Shown: positions 33,776-45,260 of the stretch, piece by piece
How the letters are laid out: each line of letters starts with the position of its first letter
How positions within the stretch are numbered: position 1 is the stretch's first letter
Assembly (NCBI GenBank): GCA_004519485.1
Contig: CP038122.1
Coordinates: 496,001 to 560,000 of the forward strand
Reading direction: 5' to 3'
Origin: Nannochloropsis oceanica
Lineage: Eukaryota; Sar; Eustigmatophyceae; Eustigmatales; Monodopsidaceae
Length of the DNA: 64,000 bases
The notes under the pieces: model-generated
Databases searched by the model: none
What the model saw: only the letters and a program-made list of their open reading frames with translations
Told to the model about the DNA's origin: nothing
Position numbers and translations under genes: made by a program

Positions 33776-34516
33776 CTTGGCCCTGCGTGCCTTTGTAGGT
33801 ATGGAGGGATGCAAGGGAGGAGGGAGGGGGGAGAGTGGGGTGAGTAGGCGAAGGAGGGTAGTATGGAAGACGACAGGTTCCCAACAAGACGGCTGATTGT
33901 ATGGACGCTAGCTGGATGAAAGGGCACACAGCAGAAGCGCGTGTGTTGATCGGCGGTTGTATCACAGGTGTGTGAAGACGGCAGAGACAGAAGGGAGGGG
34001 AGGCTAACGACATTTTTTTAATCCCCGTGGCTGCTGCCGTTCAGCGTGTCTACCCTGCCAATCCAGGCAGACCTAAGGGATGTATATGCGTATATGCATA
34101 CATGTGTGTGTATGTGTGCGTGTCTCCAGTTGTGTAGATGGCGATGCGTGCTGCTGCAGCCACAGTAAAATAAAGAGGCAAGGGAGGCAAGGGAAGGCAT
34201 GATCATGATGATCGCTTCGTTAATAATGCCCCCTACCCTGCAGCTCGATGCCACATGTAGAGACTGAGCACACAGTGACCAAGCCCTACATTTAAGCAGC
34301 CTAATGTGTAACAACACACACACACACAGACACATCGACATACACAAGCACAGGACGCCGTGCAATAAATCTATCCACGCAGCCTTTTGCCTGCTCTGCC
34401 GGCTGGTCGTTTTGCCGCTCCTTAGCACCATCGCAACGGCGCATGCAAAAGGAAACACCCGTACATACTCCTCCTTTCTTCTCTCCTTAAACTCTTTATT
34501 CAACAACACAGTAGCC
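33776..34516. promoter_or_regulatory. divergent promoter region
   Basis: This 741-bp head-to-head spacer lies between the SAP30BP-like gene (-) and the unknown gene at 34517 (+). It has a short CA-rich stretch at 34312-34325. The minus frame at 34018-34569 has no recognisable features. Confidence 0.4.
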
Positions 34517-35485
34517 ATGTCCCGCGGTGTCCCTAAAATCAGCGGTGGTGGCGGCGACGGCGGGGACATCGATTTTTCTTCCTACAAAGACCCCCTCACC
34601 GGACGCCAGGGGCGACTCCTGAACGCCTCCTCCTTCGCGTCCTCCTCCTCAGACGGCTCCTCCTCCTCCTCACCCTCTTACCAGCCCCACTCTTCTCCTC
34701 TCCCACCTCCTCCTCCTCCTCTCCACCCTGCTTCTTATCGTCCGGTCTCATCAACAGCTATGGGGGGAGGAGCGGGAAATGACACGCCGTGTCAGCTGTT
34801 CATTGGGAGCCGGGCGGGGATCAAGGGGTGAGGGAGGGAGGGAGAAAAGGAAAGAGGAAGGAAGGGGAGAGGGAAAAGTGGAGACGTATGTATGTTTTGC
34901 GGGAGGGAGGTTCGAGTCAGGGCGTTCTCTTAAGTATATATGTCCCCTCTCGACTTGTTTTCCCCAACACCCTCCTGCGCACCCTCCCTCCCTCCCTCCC
35001 TTTCCTGCCACCCTTCTCCCCTTTCTAGTCGCTCACGAGGCAAAATCTGGTCTTCTCGTCCTCGTCCGAATGCAGACGGTACTTTGCTTTGGGTGAGGAA
35101 TGGCAGCAGTGGGGGATGGCGTGGCACGGGCACGGGAGGAGCGGGAGGGGGAGGAAAAGCGACGAGCGGTAGGTTTAAGAAAGAAAGAGAGAGGAAGGGA
35201 ATAAAGGGTGAAGAATGGCAGCAATAATATGGTGTGACGTGGCTCGGCCTCGAAAAAAGAAGTCTCCCAGGGGAGGGAGCAACGGAGGGAGGGAAAGAGA
35301 GAGGACCATGCCAACAAAACCGAGAAACACTCACTCACTCTTTTTCCTTCCCTTTCCTTTCCTTCCCTTCTCGCTGCTTTGTCACGACTGCAGGCGCTTC
35401 CTCCTTCTCGGGCGAGGCAAGCTTTAAGGTGGTGGCGTGGGAGGAAGAGGCGCAAGCCTTTGCCACGGCGGATGAGCGAGGGCAG
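34517..35485 (+). CDS. unrecognised protein, 3' end lost in assembly gap
   Basis: Three exons, 34517-34827, 35029-35168 and 35394-35485, join with consistent phases; the last donor (GTAGGG) is 40 bp before a run of N. The predicted 181 residues start MSRGVPKISGGGGDGGDIDF and include a Ser/Pro-rich stretch, CQLFIGSRAGIKGRSRGKIW, DGTLLWVRNG and a Gly-rich linker ending in ASFKVVAWEEEAQAFATADE. I do not recognise the family. It does not look like the N-terminal part of the M3 peptidase that follows the gap, so two genes are probably interrupted by the same gap. Confidence 0.6.
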
Positions 35486-35525
35486 GTAGGGAGGGAGGGA
35501 GGGAGGGAGGGAGGTAGGAAGCGCT

Positions 35526-35625
35526 NNNNNNNNNNNNNNNNNNNNNNNNNNNNNNNNNNNNNNNNNNNNNNNNNNNNNNNNNNNNNNNNNNNNNNNNNNN
35601 NNNNNNNNNNNNNNNNNNNNNNNNN
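35526..35625. other. assembly gap, exactly 100 N
   Basis: The round number suggests a placeholder rather than a measured size. GGGA repeats lead in and CCCT repeats lead out, so a coll​apsed repeat or missing sequence is likely. Confidence 0.99.
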
Positions 35626-35682
35626 TCCCTCCCTCCCTCCCTCCCTTTCTCCTTCCCTCCTTCCCTCCCTCCCTCCCTCCAG

Positions 35683-37455
35683 GGAAGTAGAGACTCTCTT
35701 CCATGAATTCGGTCATGGAGCTCAACACATGCTCACCGAGGTCGCTCACGGCGATGCTGCTGGCATCAACGGTACCTACTCCTCCCTCCCTCCCTCCTCC
35801 TCCCTCCCTCCCTCCCTCCCTCCCTCCCCTCCCTCTTCAACAATCTTCTCCTACACCACCCTCCAAGCTCACACCTCCTCCCTCACTCCCTCCCTCCCTC
35901 TCTCCCTCCCTCCCTTCCTCCAGGCGTCGAGTGGGATGCTGTGGAGCTCCCATCTCAGTTCATGGAAAATTGGTGCTACGATAAGGTAGAGGGAGGGGGG
36001 GAGGGAGGGAGGGAGGGAGGGAGGGGAGGGGAGGAGGGAGGGAGGGAGGGAGGGAGGGAGGGAGGGAGGGAGGGAGGGAGGGAGGGAGGGAGGGAGGGAG
36101 GGAGGGAGGAAGGGAGGAACGGAAGAAGCCTGAACGAATATAAAAAAACTCTTTCTGTCTTTAAAGAGCCCAATTTGTATGCTTTTTTCCCTTGGCCCAT
36201 CCCTCCCCTCCCCCCTCCCTCCCTCCCTGCCTTCCTGCCTGCCTAGCCCACCTTCTATGGCATGGCCAAGCACTACCAGACGGGCGAGCCGGTTCCGGAG
36301 GAGATTTTCGAGAAGCTTGTGGCCCTCAAGCACTACAACGCCGGCATGACGATGCTCCGCCAGCTCTACTTCGGTACCTTCCTCCCTTCCTCCCTCCCTT
36401 CCTCCCTCCCTCCATCATTTGTCGCGGGCTTGGACTTGTCGTTCCTCGTCCTCGGTTCCTCCCTCCCTCCCTCTCTTCCCCTTACTCCCTCCCTCTCTCT
36501 CTTCCGCGTAATTGTCTTACTTTTTCCTGACGCGACGCACCCTTCCTTCCCTCCCTCCCTCCCTCCCTCCCTCAGGCAAAATGGACATGGAGCTGCACAG
36601 CAACTACGACCCCAACAACAGCAAGGGCAAGGAGGGAGGGAGGGAGGGAGGGGGGGAAGGAGGGAGGGCTGAGCAGAAGGCAGTGCATCGTTTATATGTT
36701 ATTCACAATCCTAATCTACTTCCTCACCCGATTAACTAAACTGCTAATGTAATCTTGATTCAGGTGAGACTATTTTTGACGTGCAACGACGCATTGCCAA
36801 GGACTACACGGTCATGCCTCCCCTGGATGAAGACCGTTTCCTCCTCTCTTTCTCCCACATTTTCGCGGGTGGTTATGCCTCGGGGTAAAGAGGGAGGGAG
36901 GGAGGGAGGGAGGGAGGGAGGGAGGGAGGGAGGGAGGAGCGGGAAGAACCCCACGGTCTCGAGACCGCAAGGCACACAAGCAACAAGACTGATCCCTCCC
37001 TCCCTCCCTCCCTCCCTCCCTCCCTCAGCTACTACTCGTACAAGTGGGCCGAGGTCATGTCAGCTGACGCCTTCGCAGCCTTCGAAGAGGTGGGCCTTGA
37101 CAACGAGGAGAAGGTCCAAGAAGTCGGCCGTCGGTTCCGACAGGTACGTGCCCTCCCTCCCTCCCTCCCTCCCTCCCTCCCTCCCTCCGATACCTTTTCC
37201 CTCCTCTGGATGAATCAAGCCCAAGGATGGGATGGTATTCTCCGAATTTTCACGGCCGGCAACCTTACCCCGTCCTCCCTCCCCCCCTTCCTCCCTCCCT
37301 CCCTCCCTCCTTTCCTCTCTCAGACGGTGCTGGCCATGGGCGGCGGCACACACCCTTGTGAGGTCTATGAGAAGTTCCGCGGGCGCCAGCCCAAGCCCGA
37401 CGCTCTGTTGAGGCATTCGGGCCTAGCCCAGGAGGGGGCATGCGCGGCCAAGTAG
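35683..37455 (+). CDS. M3 family metallopeptidase (oligopeptidase A-like), C-terminal part
   Basis: Seven exons after the gap: 35683-35771, 35924-35985, 36247-36373, 36576-36626, 36764-36884, 37029-37143, 37324-37455. The first carries the zinc motif ([14 protein letters not shown], HExxH). Then [85 protein letters not shown] with [20 protein letters not shown], and [20 protein letters not shown] near the end. All are M3A landmarks, close to bacterial oligopeptidase A and plant organellar oligopeptidase, which degrade short peptides such as cleaved targeting sequences. About 230 residues are present of roughly 700; the N-terminal helical domain and any targeting peptide are in or beyond the gap. 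The fourth intron (36627-36763) uses a GC donor (G|GCAAGG) and has a clear CTAAT branch-like site. Confidence 0.9.
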
Positions 37456-39285
37456 AGAGAGGAAGGAAGGGAGGATTGGAGGGAGGGAGAGAGGGAGGCA
37501 AAGGAGGGTTATGGACGACATGAAAGAAGTAGATAAGTCTTCAAGGTACTTGCCGGAGTTGGGAAATCGTGTTGACTGAACAAGAATGAATCCGAATTGT
37601 GAACCATCCTCATTATTTATTTATTAGTTCATTCATTTGTTTATTTGTTGTTGTTTTTTTTAAATGAAGGAAAGAGACATTCCATGTGATCCTGCCTTGT
37701 GAAGCTGTCGACGCGAGCATTAAATTATTACTTTTCATCCGTCACCTGTCCATGAGTAAGTGGTAGTGGGCGTAGAAAGCACAAGAGGCAGATGACAAGG
37801 AGAAAATAAATAAACGGGTAAGTTTTGGTGTGCTCGTACGAATAATAACGTGCAAAGACCGTCTTCATACTCACTCGTTTAAGCTTGGTGCTTGCGGTGA
37901 CCTCCATCTCTCCTAAAGTTCGGCCTAGGGCTTTCTTTCCCACCCGCCTCCTCATCCATACGTCTCATCCTCCTGCGTACCAAAAAAGGGACGGATGGCA
38001 ATGGAGCGAATGACGGGTAAAGCACGATTTTGAACGCTTGTAGATTATGGAATAACATATGGATACCTTCATTGATTTGTGGGTCAGTGCTTTTCTTTCT
38101 TGTTGAATTTGGCATGTGTATCCGTGAGGGTAGACGAAGGCCTGTGCCAACCCTCCCGAATGGCGTCAGCCCCAGCACAACCACCGCTTTGATCCACCCC
38201 TTATGCTGTGCCTCCTCTTTTTTGCCTGCTTTTACTTCTCTCCTTCTCAGGAGGGAATAACCAAGTTCTAGGAAATTAAGTTTATACAGAGCGAAACCAC
38301 CTTGATGTCAAGGTGAGCTTGGATCATTCATCACCTATCTCCTCTCGCTCTGCAATTGCAGGAACAAGAACATTTCAAAGATATAGCTGCATGATGGAAG
38401 TCCGAACTGGTATCCACCAACAGGTGCCGGCAAATACAATGCAGAAAACACGCATTCAACGAGAAGGTGCATGCCCATAATTATAGTTCCTGACGTACGC
38501 GCCAGTGTCCATCGGTAGGACATTTGAGTCACGGCGTCTGGTCTCCTCAGAGGCTCGCCTCAAGTTGATGCCATTAGATGTTCTCCGCGAGGGGCGCGCG
38601 CCTTAGTCAGAAGGCAAGTACGAGTGAACACAGGAGGTTTTTCCCGATTCACTTTTGGATATACCTTCAAGCTGACCCTATCGCACCACATGTACGCTGC
38701 GTGGGTGAAAACAAGGGTACAAAAGGCGTGCAAAGGGGATGCTTGAAGCCACAGCCAGTGTTTTATTCTTCCTCGAGTTGTTCCGCTCTGCGTCAGGACG
38801 TCGTACGCATGCGTGCTTCAACCCTCGCTTGTTCCGCCACTCTTGACGGATGCCTTGATGCCTCTCTTCATCTGCATTGCCATGTGCTGCCCTTTGTTTG
38901 CTTTGACACATACGCACCAACACAAAAGTCCAAATACACGGAAATTGAAAAGTTGCATCAATTGAGCGTCGCGCGTCTCCGCTTGGTGGAATGCGGCGTT
39001 TGTGGTTCTCGGCCTTGGTTCTATCTTTGACACGACGCGGGAACGAAAGGGGGCGCGAGCCTGAATGGCGACGGCCCCGCACACACGTACACGGCTGTGA
39101 CGACCCGCCCGCAAACCACCACCTTCACACCTGCGCGCTTTCACCCACTTACTCATATTCTATGTATCCTCTCACTCCCACTTCGCTCGCCCACACAGGC
39201 AAATTTTCGTCATCAGAGGCCCACGCACAAACCACGAGGAGTCATCACCCGACCGACGACGAAGCGAAGAGTAGGCTTAGTCACC
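37456..39285. other. intergenic, nothing recognised
   Basis: 1.8 kb of mixed sequence, AT-rich at 37610-37730 and mostly free of GGGA/CCCT repeats. Open frames on both strands (such as 38578-39030 + and 38678-39082 -) overlap each other and lack motifs. A gene with short exons could be missed. Confidence 0.4.
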
Positions 39286-40140
39286 ATGACAGCATCAAGC
39301 CGCCCGCTTGTCGCCTCCCCCTCCACCAGCACCACCGAAGCACCCTGCCTGGCCCCAAAACAAGTCGATGACATTCTAGCCGAGTTCTTTATGCGTGTCC
39401 AGGTGGACCCCGACCACTTGCCCTCTTTGGCTGCCGGCACGCCCCTCGGCCTGCCTCCCCTGGGACCGACGAAGCAGTCACATCAAAGCAGCGTCGCTCC
39501 CACCACTAGCAGTGCCCGACACAGCGGCAGACAGCAGCACCTGCACCAGAATCGACAATGCCAGCAGCAGCAAGGTTGTTTGAGCGTGCGCAGGTATGTA
39601 AAACTCCTTTTCTTTCGACCCGGAAGACAGGAGTTGAAGAGTCTCATCTTTGCCCGCCCATATGGGGCGTGTGCGTCAGTTCAACCAGCGCAGCAGGGGG
39701 TGCTGAACCAGGCCCTCCACCTTCTGCCTCCCTTTAATTGTACATCTGGCATTATTAAGCATGTGTTATCTTGACCAATTTGTCTTGACGTCGCGGTTGT
39801 GCATCATGCGGATACGTCCTTCAACCTCCTCACTCTAACCTCCCTCCCTCCCCCCCCCTTGCACTCCTTCCCTCCTGTCTGACGTACTCCCAGGCCATGC
39901 ACTCCCCCCCATCGCCCTCTGAAAAAGAAGAGCGTGAAAAGAAGCACAATTAGCAACAATATCAGCAGCACCAGCAGCCGCATGAGTAGCCCCGCCTTGC
40001 TCCGGCGCTTCCCCTCTTCCTCTTCCCAGCATCAGCACCAGCACCAGCAGACTCCTATCCGCCGCCGCCTCTTTCTTGTCGAGGACGATAAAGAGAATGC
40101 ATCCCCGTCTTCCCTATCTTCCTCCTCTCAGTCTCAGTAG
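39286..40140 (+). CDS. small protein with RxL and KEN-box motifs, candidate cell-cycle regulator
   Basis: Two exons, 39286-39593 and 39894-40140, join in phase 2 with good sites (AG|GTATGT, CCCAG|G); 184 aa. The ATG is in CACCATGAC. The N-terminal half has one likely helix (KQVDDILAEFFMRVQVD); most of the rest is Ser/Gln/Arg-rich and probably disordered. The C-terminus carries TPIRRRLFLVEDDKENASP: RRRLF fits a cyclin-docking RxL motif, and KEN followed by a nearby Pro is a typical APC/C-Cdh1 destruction box. A short basic region (RPLKKKSVKRS) precedes it. No family is recognised; the proposed role rests on short motifs only. Confidence 0.6.
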
Positions 40141-41994
40141 GGAAGGAGGGAGGGAGGGCGGGCTCTAGAGTGGCCATCTCGCGAGGCGCATGTACAGGTG
40201 CTGTGATGTATTCCCACCCGAAAGTTTTCCTCTTTCACTCGTATTCTTCACATTGAAGAAGAAAAGGCCCAAGCACAAAGTTTGTATTTAGATTTTTTAT
40301 TTTTTGATAAATTGGATGTAGTAGATAGTCTCTCTCAGGAGAAATCGGAAGTAATGTGTCCACTCCTCCCTCATCATCATCTCTTTTTCTAATTAGAAGA
40401 GAAAGAAGGAGAATGGGAAGAAAAGAGAGACACAAGTGTAGGAATGAGTAGACGGGGCTCTGCCGGTAATGATTGGCGTGTGTGTCCGTGGGTCATGAAA
40501 CCACTGTCCTGACCCTGACGGCGATAGATGACCTTTTTTTAATTTTTTTGATTCATTTTGGAGTCAGGAACGAACAGCACAGATTGCCAGAAAGCTGCAG
40601 CAGGAATGGCAGCAAGAGCAGTAGCAGTATCAACAACAGAAGTACGCAGACATGCCACCAAAATACAACGAGCGGTGACATAATGACCAGAAGTTCAAAG
40701 GGGGGAGAGGGAGTGAGGGAGGGAGGGATTACGACGAGGAAGACATAGGCACAAAGCCACACGCCTGGAAATATTCTCGGTCGTCCTCATCTCTGGAAGA
40801 CCGGGAGAAACGAGAGAGATAAGAGAAAGAGGGGCAAGGGAGGGAGGGTTGGAATAGGGTCTAGAGGAAGGATCGGTTTTCCTTTATGACTACGCGGCCC
40901 GATTTCTTCTCTTCCACCATAGTCTTTCGCGGTCTCCCTCACTGTTTTACTCCCTCCCCCGCCCTGCAAGTGTGTGAATTGTCGAGTGCGTCCGTGTGTG
41001 TGGTTGATGTTCAATAAACAGAGATGAAGCCAACACACCGGGAGGAGAAATTGGAAAGAAGTTGTGAGAGGCTGTGGCGGAATATCGCGCGGAAGAGAGG
41101 GAAGGAGGGAAGGAACGACGGCAGGGCCAAAGCGCCTGCCGGACCTTCTCGAATGACTTTTTTTTAAAAGAAGGATATTGTTTACATGACTGGATTTTTT
41201 GTTATTTAACCATTTCAATAAGAGGACGAAGAGATTACGAGTTGCGGGAAGTTGCAAAACAAACAAATGAGAGTGGCAGGATATATATCAATGACGCACA
41301 CGAGATGATAGAGAGAGAGAACAATTGGAAAGGAATTGTGTCGTTGCCGATCAGTTTTAATTGTATTGTTTGGGTTCGTTACGCCTTGATCAGCTTGTTG
41401 TATTTTGCTTCTATTTCCTCCTTCGTTTCAGCCACCTCTAACAGAGTGTTTTTTAAATGGGCTTCTCGGTCATTCACTGTGTGGTGAGGCGGGGGTGGGA
41501 ACGACGGGGGGAGAGTGTGGACGCTGATGTGTGTGTGTGTGTATGTCTTGCATTTATCGATACAAGCTAGTTTTGGCAAAGGCTATACCAATAGAAATTA
41601 ATTTTATGCAGATTTGCTCTCTCATGTCTTTTATCTCTAGAGTGTACCCTCGGGTGGAGTTTTTTATGGCGCATGCCGAAGCAGGCCGACAGTCGCAACC
41701 TCCTCCCACTGCCCTGTACGCTCCCAAAAACTACCACAACAACACAGAGAGGAAGAGTTCAGATGCCCTATTCCACCATGGAAAGCGCCAGCATTGCTTA
41801 CCTTACATCTTTGACCTTTCCTCCTGTTACATTTTTGTCACTGTGGCCGCAGCGCTATCCTAATGTGAAGTAGTACGGTAACGGTAGCTTCTGATCATCA
41901 GCGACAGTCGTTTCCTGCGGAGTCAGACGTGCTCCCCCACCTACTCAGTCATGCACCCCTTTTGACAAAGACAATCACCAAACAGCGCGCAAGG
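40141..41994. other. intergenic, possible minus-strand terminal exon
   Basis: Mixed sequence. On the minus strand 41390-41487 reads, after a CACACAG acceptor, as a charged coiled-coil-like end (REAHLKNTLLEVAETKEEIE, then AKYNKLIKA and a stop), but no upstream exon in matching phase was found. Otherwise no gene seen. Confidence 0.3.
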
Positions 41995-42569
41995 ATGCGG
42001 CCCCACATGTTGCTCCAGCGGGGAAGCGGCATCTTATATCCTTCCACGATCAAGCTACACCCTCCCATCCCTGCATCCTCCCCTCCCGCCTCCCTCCCCA
42101 CCGCCGCAGGCCGCCGCCGCCCGTTCTCCTCCTCCACCTCCACAAAGACAAGCAGCAGTACCGCTACGGGGTCCAAAAATACAGCGTTGGATACATGGAC
42201 GACTAAAGACAAGGCTGGATTACTTCTGTTTGGAGGGCTGGTGATTGGGACGGGGAGCCTAGGGATGTGGCAGGCGCAGAGGTATTATTGGAAAATCGAT
42301 GCGATCAAGGAGAGGAGCGAAATGCTGGCCAAGCAGCCCGAGTCCTTGACAAAGTGAGTAGATGAGGAGAGAAGTATGAAGGAGGCGCGTTTGTCTTTGT
42401 CTCCGCGTCGTTGTTGCTGTTGATGATGGTGATGGTGTTTGCTAATGTTTGTTGTTGTTGTTGTTGTTGTTCTTGTTCTTGTTCTTATCTCTGTTGTGGT
42501 TGTGATTGTTGCGGTGATTGTTGTTGTGATGGTTATTTCCAGTATTGCTGCTTTTGTAAATGTTGCCGC

Positions 42570-42618
<49 letters not shown>

Positions 42619-43862
42619 CTTGGTTTTTTTTCCCTCTTCAGATGAATGTCTGATTTATTAAGGCTTAAGTGCACCGCAATATCGTTAATACGACCGAATT
42701 CCGATGAAAGCGTGTATAGCCATCGTCATACGTGGTGATCACCTCAACTTCCTGACCATCCCTCCGTCCCTCCCTCTCTTCCTCCTCAGCCTTCCCGAGT
42801 CCCACCGCCGCTACCACGTGCGAGGCACGTTTCTCCACGACAAAGAGCTGCACGTGGGTCCTCGTTCGGCTCCTCCTTCTGTGCATGGCCCAGCTCAAGG
42901 GATGAGCACGAATCCTCAGGGTCTGTATGTGCTGACGCCCTTCCGGTGTGAGGGGGACGGGTAAGATGGGAGGGAGGGAGGGAGGGAGGGAGGGAGGGAG
43001 GGAGGGAGAGAGGGAGGGAGGGAGGGAAGGGGGATGAGGGGAGGAAGGTTCAGGGTCTACTTCAACAGGTCAGTTTTTATAAAGGTTCGTGATTTCTGCG
43101 TGAAATTAGCTGTTGAGTGCTTGTCTCTCCTTCTCTCCCTTCCTTCCTTCCTCCCTCTCTCCCTGCCTCCCTCCCCTTCACTCCCCATCACTCCACACTT
43201 CCATCTTTTGAGCCATCACCCTCCATCCCTCATCATCTGAGCCATCACCATCCATCCCTCCCTCCCTCGCTTCCTCCCTCCCTCCCTCGCTTCCTCCCTC
43301 CCTCCCCAGTCGTCTCCTCCTCGTGAACCGTGGCTGGGTGCCGCTCCGCTCTCTCTCCTCCCTCTCTCGTCCTCCCTCGACAGTCTCGCTAGTAGGGGTG
43401 GTAGAGCGTGAAGGAGAGAAGGGAGGGAGATTTGCGCCCGTCAATGATTTCGCTGTCTCAGCCGGGGAGGAGGGAGGGAGGGAGGGAGGGAGGGAGGGAA
43501 GGAAAGGAAAGAGGAAGCCTTTATTATGGGTGGACCTGCCGGCAATCGAGAGGTGGTTGATGGGGGAGGAAGGAGAGGAGGGCGGGGGGAAAGGAGCGAC
43601 CGAGGGGCAGCTATACTACTTCATTCAATTGCAAGAGGAAGCCGTCTCCTCCTTATCCTCCTTCTCCTCCTCCTCCTCCTCTTCCTCTTCGCTCTCGTCC
43701 TCTCTCCCTTCCTGGCCGGTGCCCAAGGCTGTGACGGATGTGGGCCAATTTTATGTGCAGCCTTCCACCCACCTCGTTTATGCACTCACCTGGTTCTCGC
43801 TTGCCGGGGCCGGCGCAATCATGACCCGTAGGATTCTCAGGCCCAAGATTCGAAGAGGGTGA
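41995..43862 (+). CDS. SURF1: SURF1, cytochrome c oxidase assembly factor
   Basis: Three exons, 41995-42353, 42790-42960 and 43310-43862; phases agree, 360 aa. The N-terminus is a mitochondrial-type presequence rich in Arg, Ser and Thr (GRRRPFSSSTSTKTSSS). First transmembrane segment with the family motif: GLLLFGGLVIGTGSLGMWQA followed by QRYYWKIDAIKER. Then YHVRGTFLHDKELHVGPRS, GLYVLTPFRCEGDG, LLLVNRGWVP (the conserved NRGW/FVP), VSLVGVVEREGE, and a C-terminal membrane segment after HLVYALTWFSLAGAGAIM. SURF1 is an inner-membrane factor helping heme a insertion into COX1. Oddities: a Lys/Gly/Glu insertion (GREGG, 43470-43510) and a Ser run (43650-43710). The start is the first ATG of the open frame; the upstream ATG at 41951 is in another frame. 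Confidence 0.93.
42571..42618. repeat. (GTT)n microsatellite
   Basis: A near-pure run of GTT units in intron 1 of SURF1, with looser GTT-rich sequence to its left from about 42440. Confidence 0.95.
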
Positions 43863-45260
43863 AGGGAGAAGGGAGGGAACGAGGGAGGGAAGGAGGGACA
43901 AAATAGTACCCGGAAATTAAAAGGAAAGGAATGAGGCCACGGCCGTGAGTGTGATGTGCGTGGAGAGACAGGTGAGCAGGAGGCTGCCTTTACATCCTCT
44001 TCTATGTTGTATTTTACACCTCTCTTTCATTATAGAGATATAGATAGAAAAAATAGATACAAATATATTTATTTTGATCTTCAATCTTCTTTTCTGCGTG
44101 CTGTTGCTTCTTCTCCTTCCTTCCCTCTCCCTTTCTCCCTTCCTCCTTTTCTTTCCCTTTACTGATTTTCTTCTTTCTTTATCTTTGTCCTCGAAGTTTT
44201 GTCAATGTTCACGTACCTGCGGTAATATAAATTACATGCGAGTAATTTACTTCTGTCTTAACTTGTCCCTTTTGACTAACGGTCTTATCTCCCTTCCTTT
44301 AATCTTTTCCCTCCTTCCTGCCTTCTTTTCCCTCATTCCCCCCTTTATTTCTATAAATGCACTGGTGTGCTCTTTCTATCGTTGGGCTTCTCCGCTTTAC
44401 TCTCCTTCTTGCATGTTTTCTTTCCCGCATTCGTTCTATGCTTCTTACTTTCTCTCTTGATTCCTTCCTCTTGAGTAGTCGCTCAACCCGAGCTCTCCTC
44501 ACACGCGCTTGCAGGATCATATTTCAGCTTCGTTTCTGCTCTCCCCTACACTTTATCAACCGTCTTCCCCCCACCCTCCCTCCTTCCCTCCTCATCCTCC
44601 CTCCCTCCCTTCCTCCCTCCTTGTCTTCTTTACTTCCATCTCATCTTATCAGATGGCGCTCTGTGTGCTTACTTTTTCGCGTTCATTGGACCCGGACCAC
44701 AAAACTGCTATTACTTGCTCTGCTCTTTAAGACATTCAAATAGTCAAATAATTAATAATATATTCAAGAAAATGATTAAATGATTAAAATCATTGCGTCC
44801 TTTAAGCCTTTCATTTCTCATGTTTATTTTCCCCGTCATTCCATGTCATATTACAGCATTTTATTTTTATTTTTTCAACTGATCCCATGTCATTGCATTT
44901 AAATTTTAGTTTGGTGACGAAGGAGGAAGGAAGAGGGAAGAAGGAAAGAGGAATTCACTGCTCCTTGAGAGGTGTTCTTGTGTCTCTTACCCTCCCTTTC
45001 TAGCCTTATCTCTCCCATCCTCCTCCTCTCTCTCACACATCCACACCCACGCCCACAGACACGGGGGGGTACGACAACCATACTCCCACACGTAGGCAAG
45101 TACGACAAACACACTCACTCACACCATATTGGTGGGATAACATACCATGCCCATGTTGATTAGGCTCCTGCAACCGAAAGCCCTCTCTCTCGCTCCCTCC
45201 TTCCCGATCTCGATCCCTACCTTGCTCCCTCCCCTCCCTCCCGCTTCCCATGAAAAGCAA
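43863..45260. other. convergent intergenic region
   Basis: This lies between the 3' ends of SURF1 (+) and the PAS-like gene (-). It is T/C-rich and, at 44740-44890, AT-rich; GGGA repeats are sparse. No gene recognised. Confidence 0.45.

Noticed and set aside
36001-36118. GGGA tandem arrays considered as CRISPR or telomeric repeats
   Set aside because: There are no unique spacers, and the unit is not a telomere unit; it lies within an intron.
34517-37455. One continuous gene across the assembly gap
   Set aside because: The upstream exons show no M3 peptidase features, so joining them would be unsupported.
38578-39030. 150-aa plus-strand frame
   Set aside because: No ATG context, domain or splice partner, and an equally long frame overlaps on the other strand.
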